A model generated the notes under the pieces. The model saw nothing but the letters and a program-made list of their open reading frames with translations, was not told where the DNA came from and ran no database searches. This document shows, in pieces, positions 32,828 to 43,396 of a stretch of 64,000 nucleotides of DNA. Position 1 is the first letter of the stretch. Each line of letters starts with the position of its first letter. Where the stretch lies: NCBI GenBank assembly GCA_020746875.1, contig JAGTJL010000003.1, positions 248,001-312,000 on the forward strand, in the 5' to 3' direction. A program made the position numbers and the translations under genes. This DNA is from Rhexocercosporidium sp. MPI-PUGE-AT-0058 (lineage: Eukaryota > Ascomycota > Leotiomycetes > Helotiales).

Positions 32828-33820
32828 TTATGCCTCAACGAAGCCCTTGACGTTCTCTAACCACCTAACGTACTCCTTCTGCTCCTTCATATCGATATAA
32901 TCCGGCACGAAGATCGCAAGCGCGGTATTGATACCCCGCTCATCCAGATACCTCTCTAACAGCACCTGGAGATCCTCATCGAGGTTTCCGAATGGCGGGC
33001 CGACATACAGGTCCTGTCTCTCGTGCACCTTGTCCGCGGACTTAGCGTGCGCGTGCGCGGCGTCGGTGTAGTAGTATACGTTGTCGATGACAACCATGCC
33101 ATCTTGCACGACGGCCTCGACGGCTAGGGCGCCCTTGTTGGCTTTCTCGACGACGATGTTCAGGCGCGCGGGGAAGGATGGGTCTTGGTCTTCCTCGCCT
33201 TCGGCAGAGCCCTCTTCGCCTTGTTCCTCAGCGGACTTGCCTTCGTCAGCTTCGTCGCTCATTGCTGGGTCTTGGTAGTCTGCTTCTGGGTCGAGGGCGT
33301 TGAGGTCTGCGATGGAGAAGGTGATGCGGATTCTAGAAGGCAGATAATTAGTAAAGTTAAAGCTTTTTTTAAAAAAAATAAAAAAAAGACAAAGAGAAAA
33401 TAGATAGGAACAAAAGCTTGACTATCTATTTCCTAGATAGGGGAGGAAATCAACGTACTTCTCATCACCAAACGTCCTCGTCAGAACAACATCCTCCTGT
33501 CCAGGCGTATCAATGATCTCAAAAGGTCCATTCTCAAGGTAATCCTTCACGCTGGTTGGGATGCCGCCCTCGTCCTTCATCTCGTTCTCCATCTGGATTT
33601 CGGAGTCTAGCTTAGCTGCTAACTCGACATCGCTCTCGCCAGCTGTAGCCCTCCTCGATTGCGAGGTGGAGAAGGAAGATGTGCTGCATCGTGTTGGCTT
33701 CCAGGCGAAGGAGGATTGGAGGAGTGTTGATGGTCTGCTGGCTTGACGGCGGATGGCGGATGTGCTTAGTCGAGAAACGGTTCTTGGGGCCGCGCGGGCG
33801 AAGGTTCGGATTGAGAGCAT
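32828..33820 (-). CDS. MAM33: Mitochondrial acidic matrix protein, MAM33/p32 family
   Basis: Exons on the minus strand are 33820-33459 and 33332-32828, for 288 residues. The 126-bp intron (GTACGT...CTAG) splits a Lys codon and contains long A/T runs. The first 50 residues form a basic, Ser/Arg-rich mitochondrial presequence (MLSIRTFARAAPRTVSRLST). The mature part starts with the family's N-terminal helix region (DVELAAKLDSEIQMENEM) and has KIRITFSIADLN, an acidic loop (DEADEGKSAEEQGEEGSAEG), PARLNIVVEK and VVIDNVYYYTD. It ends with the conserved NLDEDLQVLLERYLDERGIN and KEQKEYVRWLENVKGFVE. The family forms acidic doughnut-shaped trimers in the matrix and supports mitochondrial translation and ribosome assembly. 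Confidence 0.92.
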
Positions 33821-34918
33821 GATGGATGATGGGGATTGTGATTATTCTTGATGGGTGTGGTAGGGAGGTAGTTGTAGAAAGAAGTTGTGTTGATGATGGG
33901 TTTGCTTTTGTGGTTGATTTGCGTCAGCTCTGCTCTCAGGAGACTTTTTTTCTGGCCGGTTAGCGCAAGGCTCTACGAGGCTGATGCATAATTTTCTTGA
34001 CCATTCATGTCTGTCTTGGAAAAGTGGAGTTGCATAAATAGGTGTGCATTAAAATGTCCTTTATCAAAGGTCTAACTTCATCTGGACTTCTAACAATTGA
34101 GAACTGCCTCTCGTATTGAATAAATTGGTTCAAGTCATACTTTATCAAGGAAGAGGTACTAGTGGGCCACATTTCATCCGTTCAATTACACCCAGAAAGA
34201 TACTTTTGATGCAACTCTCCGTCTAAAGCTAGCATAATTCAGGTCTAGGATTTTTCATGACGACGAACCCAAGACGATGGATTGTGTCCTTAGCAATAAT
34301 TATACCGGAAATACTCCTTGACCAATTTATCAAACTTCATGGAAACTAGACATCTCTCAAAAGATTACATAAGTACAGATATTTAACAAGTTCACGCAAT
34401 ATGAGTTTCATCCAACTTCGCTGATAAACTAAGGAAAGCCTAGGTTGTATGGAGCTGTTAGCTTCCAGACATGAAAGCGACTATTGACTTGTCGTTTTTT
34501 AAAATCCTCTTAACTTAGCTTGATAGTGTCCCAAATACATAAGTTCGCTCTTATCATCGTGATAGGCTCTTGCTGTCTACGATTCTGCATGCTGTAAACT
34601 TGTAAGATGCATTCCAAATTGCTTGAAGTAAGAAATAGGTTTGATCGCAGTGAAGAGAGAGGAAAAGTTAGTTGGATTGTCAGATCTTGAGGTACATTGC
34701 ACTAGTCCGTTTTCAGCCTTAGCTCCAGAGTTTTGAGGTGGAGCCGGGTTTACTCTGGAACTTGAGGCTGCCTGTCTGACAACCTTGAACTCCAAACCAT
34801 TACGAAGCCCAGGTTCCAACCTTCGAGTTCTAGACGCCCTGCTTTCACTTTAGTTGTCCGGGCTTATTTAGAGCGCAGTTTTATTTCTTGAACAACACAG
34901 CAATCACAATAAAAAACA
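33821..34918. other. Divergent promoter region between MAM33 and SNARE genes
   Basis: This AT-rich stretch of 1.1 kb holds both promoters. The 80-codon minus-strand frame at 34577-34819 has no known motif. Nothing else recognised. Confidence 0.5.
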
Positions 34919-35821
34919 ATGGCCAACCCCAACCAGTACTTCCTGCTGGCTGATCACATCAAGCTGTCCTTACTAGAAAGGCAACGAGCAATAGCACTAA
35001 ACCTCGAACCTACCTCACAAGATGGACATATTTCCCGATCACTAGACTCTTTACGAGAGGGACTGGAAAGCGTCATCGAAGAGCGGATCAGGTTGCAGGA
35101 AGCAGGGGACATATCGTCAGTTACCTCGAATCTATTCTATTTAAGGGTGTCAGACTGACCAGAAACCAGAGCATCCAGCACCCTTCTCGAAACAGAGAAG
35201 AACCTACAAAAGCAATACAACGACCTAGCAGCGCAATTTCGCGGCGTGCCAACAGACTCAGCATCCTCCACCATCACCCACCCTAACGACCCCTCACTCT
35301 CCGACGACTTCGCGCGAGCGACTGAGCGGCCGCGCGTTACATCCTCCTCGTCCTTTCTGAAGAAGTCCCTGCGGGGCTCAGCAGGACCGTCCGCCCCCTC
35401 GCCGAAATCAGTACGGTTTTCCGACTCGCCTGCTATTCAGGATGAAGACGATGCGCGGAATGCTCTCTTCCCTTATAGAGATGATCCTACGTCCGGTCCG
35501 CCAGATCAATCCCATCTCGACAATCAGCAGATCCACGCGTATCATTCGCAGGTGCTAGCGGAACAAGACGAGGCGTTGGATAGACTGGGTGAATCGATTG
35601 GGAGGCAGAGGGAGCTGAGTATACAGATTGGAGATGAGTTGGACGAGCATGTCCAGATGCTGGATGATGTTGACAGGAGGGTGGATAGGCACCAGTCGTC
35701 CCTGGATAAGGCGAGGAAGAACCTGGGGACTGTGGCGAGGAAGGCGAAGGATAATATGCAGTTGACTATTATTGTGATCTTGATCATAATACTGGTCCTG
35801 TTGATCATAATCCTGAAGTAG
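34919..35821 (+). CDS. Qc-SNARE, syntaxin-8/Syn8-like
   Basis: Exons are 34919-35115 and 35170-35821, for 282 residues. The 54-bp intron (GTCAGT, branch CTGAC, CCAG) splits a Ser codon. An N-terminal helical part (LADHIKLSLLERQRAIALNL, LREGLESVIEERIRLQEAG) is followed by a disordered Ser/Pro-rich linker. The SNARE motif follows (QDEALDRLGESIGRQRELSI, ELDEHVQMLDDVDRRVDRHQ, SLDKARKNLGTVARKAKDN), and then a C-terminal membrane anchor of about 19 hydrophobic residues with only a final Lys. This is the layout of endosomal Qc-SNAREs (Syn8/syntaxin 8), which act in endosome-vacuole fusion. At the position where syntaxin 8 and syntaxin 6 have the ionic-layer Gln (LDEQ), this protein has His (LDEH). 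Confidence 0.85.
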
Positions 35822-36196
35822 AGCGTCCCGGATGGGCTTGGGAGTTGGTGGGAAACATGGCTTATTTACATTTATACTTGTGCACTGCATGGCGTTGGGG
35901 TTGATATTTCTCGGTGTGTATATAGCTGGACTTGATTCCGCAGGCCTGAACTAAGGCATAGATCATCTTGCACGACTAATGGAGCATCGAATTCATGGTT
36001 TGAATGCAAGGTGTTCATTGATTTTTATACACATTGGCCGGTCCGACTACCCAATCCCCATCCTCTACTACCTATCTACAATCCGGGGTCTTGACTAGTG
36101 CCATGTCTAGAGAGAGCAGGTCAGCATACAACTCAGCTCTATCCTTTGGCACTAGGAGCATTCCAAAGAAAGTCTAGGTGGAAAAGAAGGCCGCAC
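35822..36196. other. Intergenic, convergent 3' flanks
   Basis: 375 bases between the SNARE gene and the small minus-strand gene. No feature seen beyond AT-rich trailer sequence. Confidence 0.5.
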
Positions 36197-36598
36197 CTAC
36201 TCATGCTTCTTCTGAACGTGCTCAGCCGTCTTCTTCTGCATCTCCTCGATGGAATCCTTGCCAGAACGATCCGCGACAACCTGTTCAGAGCTTCTGTCAG
36301 CTCCTGTCCTTTGGGATCGGCTTTTCAATATCCGCATGGAACTTACAGCTTCCTCGCTATCACTCGCCAACTCGGGCTTCCAGTGTCCTTTTCCCTCCTT
36401 CTGCTTCTTCAACTGATCTTGCTTGTGCCTTTCGTTTGCTTCCGCTTGGTCGGGGTTGTCTATTGCCAGTCAGACCGATTCAATTTCCCTCCAATTTCTA
36501 ATTCGATCCTCTAGAATGTTCCTCGTGTTCAAGCCTAGGTTTCTTTACCCCAAAAGGGAGGAATTGGCTTACGGCGATCGCTCTCCTTCAACGCCATG
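36197..36598 (-). CDS. Small conserved hydrophilic fungal protein, three exons
   Basis: Minus-strand exons are 36598-36574, 36459-36347 and 36280-36197, for 73 residues. Introns are GTAAGC...AATAG and GTAAGT...AACAG, and all junctions are in frame. The protein starts MALKESDRRHNPDQAEANER, has the core KQKEGKGHWKPELASDSEEA, and ends with IEEMQKKTAEHVQKKHE. It is entirely hydrophilic and rich in Lys and Glu, with a probable C-terminal helix. I recall similar small proteins with a KEGKGHWKxELASxSE core in many filamentous fungi, without known function. They resemble stress-linked hydrophilins in composition, but that is only a guess. It is split so finely that a simple ORF search misses it. Confidence 0.78.
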
Positions 36599-37359
36599 AA
36601 GCTCGTGCTGGTGAACGGTCTCGCTGCAATGACCGGTCGAGCAGCTGCGAATCTTGAGGTTCGGAGGAGGAAAGACATCTTAATGTTTGGTTGTGTTTGT
36701 GTTTGCGGTATTTGTTTAGAGACTGTTGAAGAGAATCAATTAGCTAGAAGATCCAGAAATAGGTATGATGCCACAGTGGCAGCTGCATTCCTAGCTCCTC
36801 TATTTGGTTACTTACTTGATCATGTACGGGGTTGACTCGAATTGGATGGTGTAGAATAGGAATCAATGGAATGCACAGATTTCAAATTGAGTCTTCAATG
36901 ATGGTTACTCCCCCCGGCGCTACTTCACCTAGGTTTGCTTTCCAGCTAGTCTAGCTCATGCCCGAGGAGGTTTGGCAGGCACATGTTGAGGATCCGAGGA
37001 TGCTGGAGGAGGTTGACGTCATTGCATGATGGAGAAGCGGACCCGATCTGGCATTGCCTTTGCCATGTTTTTGGCTTGTGGGGACCGGTGATCCCTCTCC
37101 CCCCGGCCTTGAGTTGTCAGCTTTTTTGAAAGGCTAGTTATTGGTTGAGTACGTTGGATTTTGGCGTTTACAAGTATATTTCATTTGCGTTTTTTGACCT
37201 TTGAAGGGATCTAGGGATGTAGATTTGGAGGGGTACAATTGGCGGGGTAGCTTCAGCAAGTCCTCTGTCTACCACATCAAGCACTTTGAGCACTTTAGCC
37301 CTGCAATTGTATTTGACGAAGTATTTTCATTCTGTAGTATATTGATATTTTTTCAGACT
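36599..37359. other. Intergenic region
   Basis: Holds the promoter of the small minus-strand gene and the 3' flank of the OHCU decarboxylase. Frames at 36596-36835 and 37201-37428 (+) show no recognised motif. Confidence 0.5.
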
Positions 37360-38008
37360 TCATACTTGCTGCAATTTCAATGCACGATCTGCTGCAATGT
37401 CACACATTGCCTTGAAGAACGTGAGTGAGTTTTATATCATAAAGACACATTCTGAACACTTACCTTGATAGCTTCTGCTCTCTCAAACTCGATATCTCCC
37501 CTATCGATCCTTGATCTCATATTCTCCATGATAACCGGCCGTGAGCGTCCATTCACAAAGACCCTACCAACAGTCAATACACATCTCAAAAGCTTTCTTG
37601 CAAACGAATCTCATACACATATATTAACCCTGGGAAAGCTTTCTCATATTCATCATTTAACTCCTTCAATTTTCTCGCTTCGTCTTCTCCGCCAGTATTC
37701 AACTGAGCCTGTTCAGCCTGTGACTGAGCACTATCGACCTTCTTCGCACCAAGTCTTGGATGGGCTCCGAGGATCTTGTCAAGCCCTTCTGTGTCACTTG
37801 TCGATGGACTTTCCGCTAGGTCGGTCAATTGGACTCCTACGCTTACGATGAGATCGTTGTATGAACCGAAGATTTGCGTGTGAAGGAGGTCGAGTGAGAG
37901 GGTATGGAGAGCCTCACATGGCTCGAAAAGAGCATCTAGCACTGTTGCTCGCTCGATAGTGGAAAGTGAGGGGAGATCTGATATTATTGGGAGTTTAAAA
38001 GGAGGCAT
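37360..38008 (-). CDS. 2-oxo-4-hydroxy-4-carboxy-5-ureidoimidazoline (OHCU) decarboxylase
   Basis: Minus-strand exons are 38008-37617, 37563-37464 and 37410-37360, for 180 residues, the usual length. It catalyses the last step of urate oxidation to S-allantoin after urate oxidase and HIU hydrolase. Motifs are the N-terminal LFEPCEALHTLSLDLL, the catalytic-region LGAHPRLGAKK (family HPxLG), EKAFPGLIYV running across the first intron into FVNGRSRPVIMENMRSRI, and the C-terminal EAIKAMCDIAADRAL. Introns are GTATGA...GGTAG (53 bp) and GTAAGT...TTCAAG (53 bp). The last exon codes only 16 residues. The C-terminus (KLQQV) is not a PTS1 signal, so peroxisomal import through PTS1 is not indicated. Confidence 0.88.
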
Positions 38009-38568
38009 ATTGAGAAATAGACGTATTGCTTTTCGGATTCAGAAATGGATAGTTCAATTATAAAGGATGAAAATAAAAGAGTAAGAGGTTTATGGTATAA
38101 ATATGTGGGGAGAGAAAAGAAGCAAGGCAAGGCAAGGCTTCAGAGCCTCGCTCGGTTCCGCCCTGTCCTGTGTGGTATCGACTGCAGTGGAAAGTGGCTG
38201 ATTGAGGCACCTGCACGCCAAAAGTTAAGTAGCAAAAGGAATAATTTCTCGACGCATAATAACTAGAATCAATAACTTTCTTCTACATCACCTCAAAAAT
38301 AGCTCTTCGATCTCTAACCAACTTTTTATTTATCTTTTATTAAAATATCGTGGCTCAAAACACGATATTCTCGCGTCCGAGTATCTGGCCAAAACCAGGC
38401 AGGCACCTTCGACTTTAGTCGATAGCCCTGTTTCCTATGCGGCACACCGAAGCGAGCTAGCTCCCGCAGACCCCTGTCAATATTTATACATCAAAGATCC
38501 CAAATGCCATCAGGCAAGGCCCTAAGCCCCTCACACTCCACAACTCGAACCTCCAGGCATTACTCGCT
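38009..38568. promoter_or_regulatory. Divergent promoter between OHCU decarboxylase and XAP5 genes
   Basis: 560 bases. It contains AT-rich segments (38225-38360) and a CTC/CCTC-containing leader before the ATG at 38569. A short near-palindrome around CGTGGCTCAAAACACG is visible at 38350-38365. No other element assigned. Confidence 0.4.
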
Positions 38569-39770
38569 ATGGCTTCGAATCCTCCATCAGGGACATCGAC
38601 GCCCAATCCGCGCTTTACATCACAGACGAAGACAGCAGAAGATCTCCTCAGTACACAAACAGTCGGTCTTGTGAACCTCTCTGACTATCGGAAACGACGC
38701 GCCGAAGCGATTGAGCAGAAGGAGCGCGATGTCCAGGACGCAATACTAGGTGCTGTGAGCGGACGGGCAACTCCTTCAAGCGACGGGTGAGTGCTACAAC
38801 TCTCCAGATTATGCTGTAGAAATATAACTAATAGCTATAGTACAGTGCATCTACACCCAGCCAACCTCCCTTGAAAAAGAAGAAACGCAAAGCTGGTACC
38901 CCGAAATTATCCTTTGGAGACGATGAGGAAGATGGCGAGGGCACAGATGCAGCGAGATCGAATACGGCCTCTCCGAGATCAGGCACTCCCAGTGAAGGAT
39001 TAGTGAAGAAGAAGATGGGTGTCAATGCTTCTGTTGGCGTTGTACCCAAGGCCTTGACGAAGGGAGCTTTGCTGAAGGAGGCGCAGGCCAGGGAGAGTTT
39101 GCGGAAGGAGTTCATGGTGCTGCAAGAGGCTGTTAAGAGGACGGAAATTGCGATTCCTTTCGTTTTCTACGACGGTACGAATATCCCTGGAGGGGTGTGT
39201 AGGATAAAGAAAGGTGACTTCATCTGGGTATTTCTGGATCGGAGTAGGAAGGTTGGAGCAGAGCTTGGTGTTGGTGAGAAGGTGAACAGTAGGAGAGAGT
39301 GGGCGAAGATTGGAGTCGATGATTTGATGTTGGTTCGAGGAAGTCTGATCATTCCACATGTAAGTTTCCAAAGTACACCTTTCACGAGAACTGGCTAACT
39401 TAAACAGCATTACGATTTCTACTACTTTATCATCAACCACACCAAAGGACCGAACGACACTCTTCTCTTCGATTATTCTCCTGAACCCCCAAAGAATATT
39501 GCATCGGCGCCTGAACCCACTGAGGCTGAAAGTTACAATCCACTCACGACTCCGTCTTCAAAGATCAAGACCTCTACAGAGATCGTTGATAATTCAGATC
39601 TCGAGGGCATTGACGATGACCCAACCGTTACCAAAGTCGTCGATCGCCGGTGGTACGAGCGGAACAAACATATTTTCCCTGCCAGTGTGTGGCAGGAATT
39701 TGACCCCGAGAAAGACTATCAGAAGGAAGTCAAGCGAGACCTAGGTGGGAATGCCTTTTTCTTCTCCTGA
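38569..39770 (+). CDS. XAP5/FAM50 family nuclear protein
   Basis: Exons are 38569-38786, 38846-39359 and 39408-39770, for 364 residues. The C-terminal XAP5 domain is clear: [33 protein letters not shown], then [28 protein letters not shown] across the second junction, and [24 protein letters not shown]. The N-terminal half is charged and disordered, with a Lys-rich nuclear-signal-like stretch ([11 protein letters not shown]) and acidic repeats. FAM50/XAP5 proteins associate with spliceosomal and chromatin complexes in plants and animals. A role in RNA processing is likely here. Introns are GTGAGT...TACAG (59 bp) and GTAAGT...AACAG (48 bp), the latter with branch GCTAAC. Confidence 0.92.
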
Positions 39771-41658
39771 TCATTATGGCATCAACGTGTTGCGACAATA
39801 AATCTGGCCTGGGATAGATGGGAATGAAAATCATTTGATCTCAAAACAAAGTTTTGGGGTATAATTCTAGTGGAATGAATTGGAAGCCGCTGTGAGTCAC
39901 TCCAGGTCCTGTTCGTTAAATGTGCCTTATTCAATGAAAGGAAACGTGACAGATGCGGAGGTTTGACGCCATTCCACTTGTCAGCAGCGACGGTCCAAAG
40001 TTCTCGCAAATGTGCTATCCGAGCAGTTAGCCAGCCCGAAAGACAGGTTAGTCGATGCTCGGTTTTTTCTTGAATTTCACAAATATCTTGATCTTGACAG
40101 TAAAGCTTTATCACGTATACAGACAGCTACAAATGACTCGAAAAACACTCAAATAGCCACCAAGACCGATAGCAGCTTTCGACAGTGAGAGGTGAGATCC
40201 GCAAATCAAGAATGAACAGACTCCTGGGGACGATCTGTCCACGCGTTCCTCGACATAAATGGATTGATACCTCGTGATATGTCGCCTCCTCTACCCGATT
40301 AAAATATCTGCAGCCGCACTACCATGACTCCGCCACCCAAAGGCTGTTTCGACCTGAATATTCGGTCGACATATGAAGGTATGGACACGAGATTATTTAC
40401 AATGTCTTGAAAGTCAATTAAAGCACGCTGGTCGAAAAGAAAGACAGTGGCGTACGCAAATTTTAGGGATACTCTGCATATGGAAAGCCCTGGAAGTCCA
40501 GATGCACTTTGAAAATGGTACTTGTGGTTTCAGTCTTTCAATTCCGTTCTTTCTGCAAACTTAGTCTTGCATAAAGATTCCAGAGTCTCAGTAGACATAG
40601 CATTATCAGTTGTGGTGTCAATTGGTCCCCTGGGAACAGTACTTTACATGTCAATATGTACTGAAGAGTATGGTCCAATTGCTTCTCGTACGACGCTATC
40701 AACCCTTCACGATGGGCCGTCTCCTCCGAGCTTTCGTGACATGCGCAGATTCGAGTTAATAGGAAGGAAGAGAAACTATGCACCCCGCAATCCATTCGAG
40801 GGGTAAACATTGGAAGGTAATTCATCTAATCCTGGCACGGCACTTCAGATGGTAGTGGTCCATTGGTCGAGGAGCAAAACATCCAGCGCCAAGGCTACCG
40901 GATAGAGTGCAGATATTGTGGAGGCTGCCGAGCATGGCTGAACTACCAGCCGATCATCTGCGGCTTGTTTATCGGGTTTCTAGGCAGAATAGCCTTGTTC
41001 GCACCTCATGTGTTCGTCGTCTTCCCATTCGTTACACAGATTTCATATTGAAGCTCGATTGATGTTGGTGATTATCAAGGATTACCACCAACACTCGAAA
41101 TTCTCGCGTTTCAGTTACTGTTGTTCTCTTATAGTCTCAAAATGGTACTTCATATACAACTGGTACCTTAGCAAAGTATCGACGTACCCAAGTAACATCC
41201 CCCTCAGAGTTCCCTGATATTACTGTACTTTATATGATATCCCATTTCATAAAACATGCGTTCTCGCCGCCATGCATTTATCAGCCTGTTCTTCCAGATC
41301 GTCTTCAGCGATCGTCCATTCGTCAGATGTTTACCAGATTCTGCCAAGAAGCTTTGTGGTGTTCGGCACAGACAGGATCATTGATCCGTTGATGGCGAAA
41401 CCTACGGGAGGACCTCTCCATTCTTCCTCTTCTAGAAAAAGTTCCTCCTCCCAAGGGTCACAAGGACCAGATACCTCATATATCCGCTAATATCGGCCCT
41501 GGCGTTCCTGATCCCGTTCAGGCAGAGGAATAGCTTTGCTCGCTAGCATGGTGTTTTGGGATCTTTGGGTATAAGAAGAGCATTTCCTCAGTCATCTCTC
41601 ATTCTTCTCACCGCCACATCTTCATCACATCCTCTTTGACAGATCCTCAGCCACGAAA
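39771..41658. other. Gene-poor stretch, includes promoter of the GH6 gene
   Basis: No supportable gene in 1.9 kb. Frames at 40373-40564, 40522-40806 and 40863-41051 (+) lack known motifs. A TATAA at 41569-41573 precedes the GH6 ATG by 86 bases. I did not find a clear GGCTAA (XlnR-type) site close to it. Confidence 0.5.
41569..41573 (+). promoter_or_regulatory. TATA box of the GH6 gene
   Basis: GGTATAAG stands about 86 bases before the ATG at 41659, followed by a CT-rich leader. Position and sequence fit a TATA element. Confidence 0.4.
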
Positions 41659-43002
41659 ATGAAGTACTCTTTGGGTCTCGCTGCGTGTGCGGCTTTTGCT
41701 CTAGCAGCACCAGCTCCTACTGAAACGATTGAGAAGAAGGATAACATCCAGGCTAGAGCTGCCTGTGCTTCCAAGGTCACCCTTGCTCCCGGTTCTAACC
41801 CATTTGCGTCTCGCACGCTTCATGCCAACTCTGCCTACGCTTCGAAAGTTGCCCTCGCTGTCGAGGCCACCTCGGATGACTCGATGAAGACAAAGGCTGC
41901 GGCTGTAGGAAAAGTCGGCACCTTCTTGTGGATGTGAGTACTAAAGACAAAGGGGGCAGGGGCTATACTAATCAACTCGACAGCGATACCATTTCCAGAA
42001 TCCCAATTATAGCACCAGTTCTTGCAGAGGCCCCTTGTACCGATATCGTCGGTCTCGTTATTTATGATCTTCCTGGTCGTGATTGTGCTGCCAAGGCCTC
42101 CAACGGAGAGCTCAAGAGTGGAGAGTTGTCCCGATACCAGAAGGAATACATTGACCGTGAGTTGGGTTATCCTCTTACCGCCTTGCAATACTGACAAATC
42201 ATCAGCGATCGTTGCTGCTATCAAGGCTGCTCCAAATGTGGCCATTGCTCTTGTCATCGAGCCCGATTCCCTTCCCAACTTGGTCACCAACGCCAACTTA
42301 ACCACCTGCAAGGCATCGGCCTCGGACTATAAGTCGGGTGTTGCGTATGCCTTGAAGAATCTTAATCTTCCCAATGTTGCCATGTACATCGATGCTGGTC
42401 ACGGTGGATGGCTCGGATGGGATGCCAACCTTCGTACGTCTCCTCCCCAAAATCATCCCTACGGTTACTAACAGTTCTCTGCAGAGCCCGGTGCCGACAT
42501 GCTCACGAGTGTCTACAAGACCGCCGGCTCCCCCAAGCAAGTCTTCGGCATCGCCACCAACGTCGCTGGCTGGAACGCCTGGTCCAAGAAGCCTGGAGAG
42601 TTCGAAAGCGCCTCCGATGCCAAGTACAACAAATGCCAGGACGAGAAGCGCTACATTGCAGCCTTCAACCCCCTCCTCAAGAAGGGTGGCATGCCCAACC
42701 ACGCCATCATAGACACCGGCCGCAACGCCGTCCAAGGCCTCCGTCTCGAGTGGGGTGACTGGTGCAATGTCAAAGGTGCCGGCTTCGGCGTCCGCCCTAC
42801 TTCCACCACGGGTGACTCCCTCGTCGATGCTTTCGTCTGGGTCAAGCCCGGTGGAGAGTCGGATGGTGTCAGCGATCCCAGCGCGGACCGTTATGATTCC
42901 TTCTGTGGCCATGCTGACGCTTTCACTCCTTCCCCACAGGCTGGAGAGTGGAACCAGGCTTACTTTGAGATGCTTATCGAGAACGCTGTGCCATCGTTCT
43001 AG
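41659..43002 (+). CDS. GH6 cellobiohydrolase (exoglucanase 2 type), no binding module
   Basis: Exons are 41659-41933, 41984-42156, 42206-42433 and 42485-43002, for 397 residues. It cleaves cellobiose from non-reducing ends of cellulose and is secreted. A signal peptide (MKYSLGLAACAAFALAAPAP) leads directly into the catalytic barrel. The family's N-terminal CBM1 and Ser/Pro linker are absent. Signature blocks match Trichoderma Cel6A: VIYDLPGRDCAAKASNGE with the catalytic acid at Asp125 (D175 there), ALVIEPDSLPNLVTN with Asp170 (D221 there), and YIDAGHGGWLGWDANL. Later ones are GIATNVAGWNAW, IIDTGRNAVQG and WVKPGGESDG. All key acids are present, so the enzyme is probably active on soluble or amorphous substrate. 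Junctions split I, P and Q codons and are all canonical. No other cellulase lies in the window. Confidence 0.95.
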
Positions 43003-43357
43003 ACAACTCTTGGGTTCTCTATCCTGCTGTACATATCGTATCGGATGGTCAAAAGTCCAGTCGCTCGTTTCGCTCTGGGGTGTTGAAAAATTGGAGTAGG
43101 GAGACGTTTCATTCGTTTTTTGGTGATGTGGATGGATGAGGAATGAATATGTGGTTGCTAAAGATTGATATTGTATATATGCTATTCAATGCACATAGTT
43201 TACCAGACGGATTTGCCTCTCTGCTGTATATTTTCTTCACGATCCTCCATCCTCCATCACCATCACCCTCACCATCACCAGCCTTTACTCCCAAGCCTCC
43301 GCCTCAAAACCCAAGAGCAAAAACACAGAAGTCCGATAATAAACCAGCACAGACACA

Positions 43358-43396
<39 letters not shown>

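Noticed and set aside
33361..33420. Long T/A runs that looked like a transposon or poly-A insertion
   Set aside because: They lie fully inside the canonical intron of MAM33 and have no target-site duplication.
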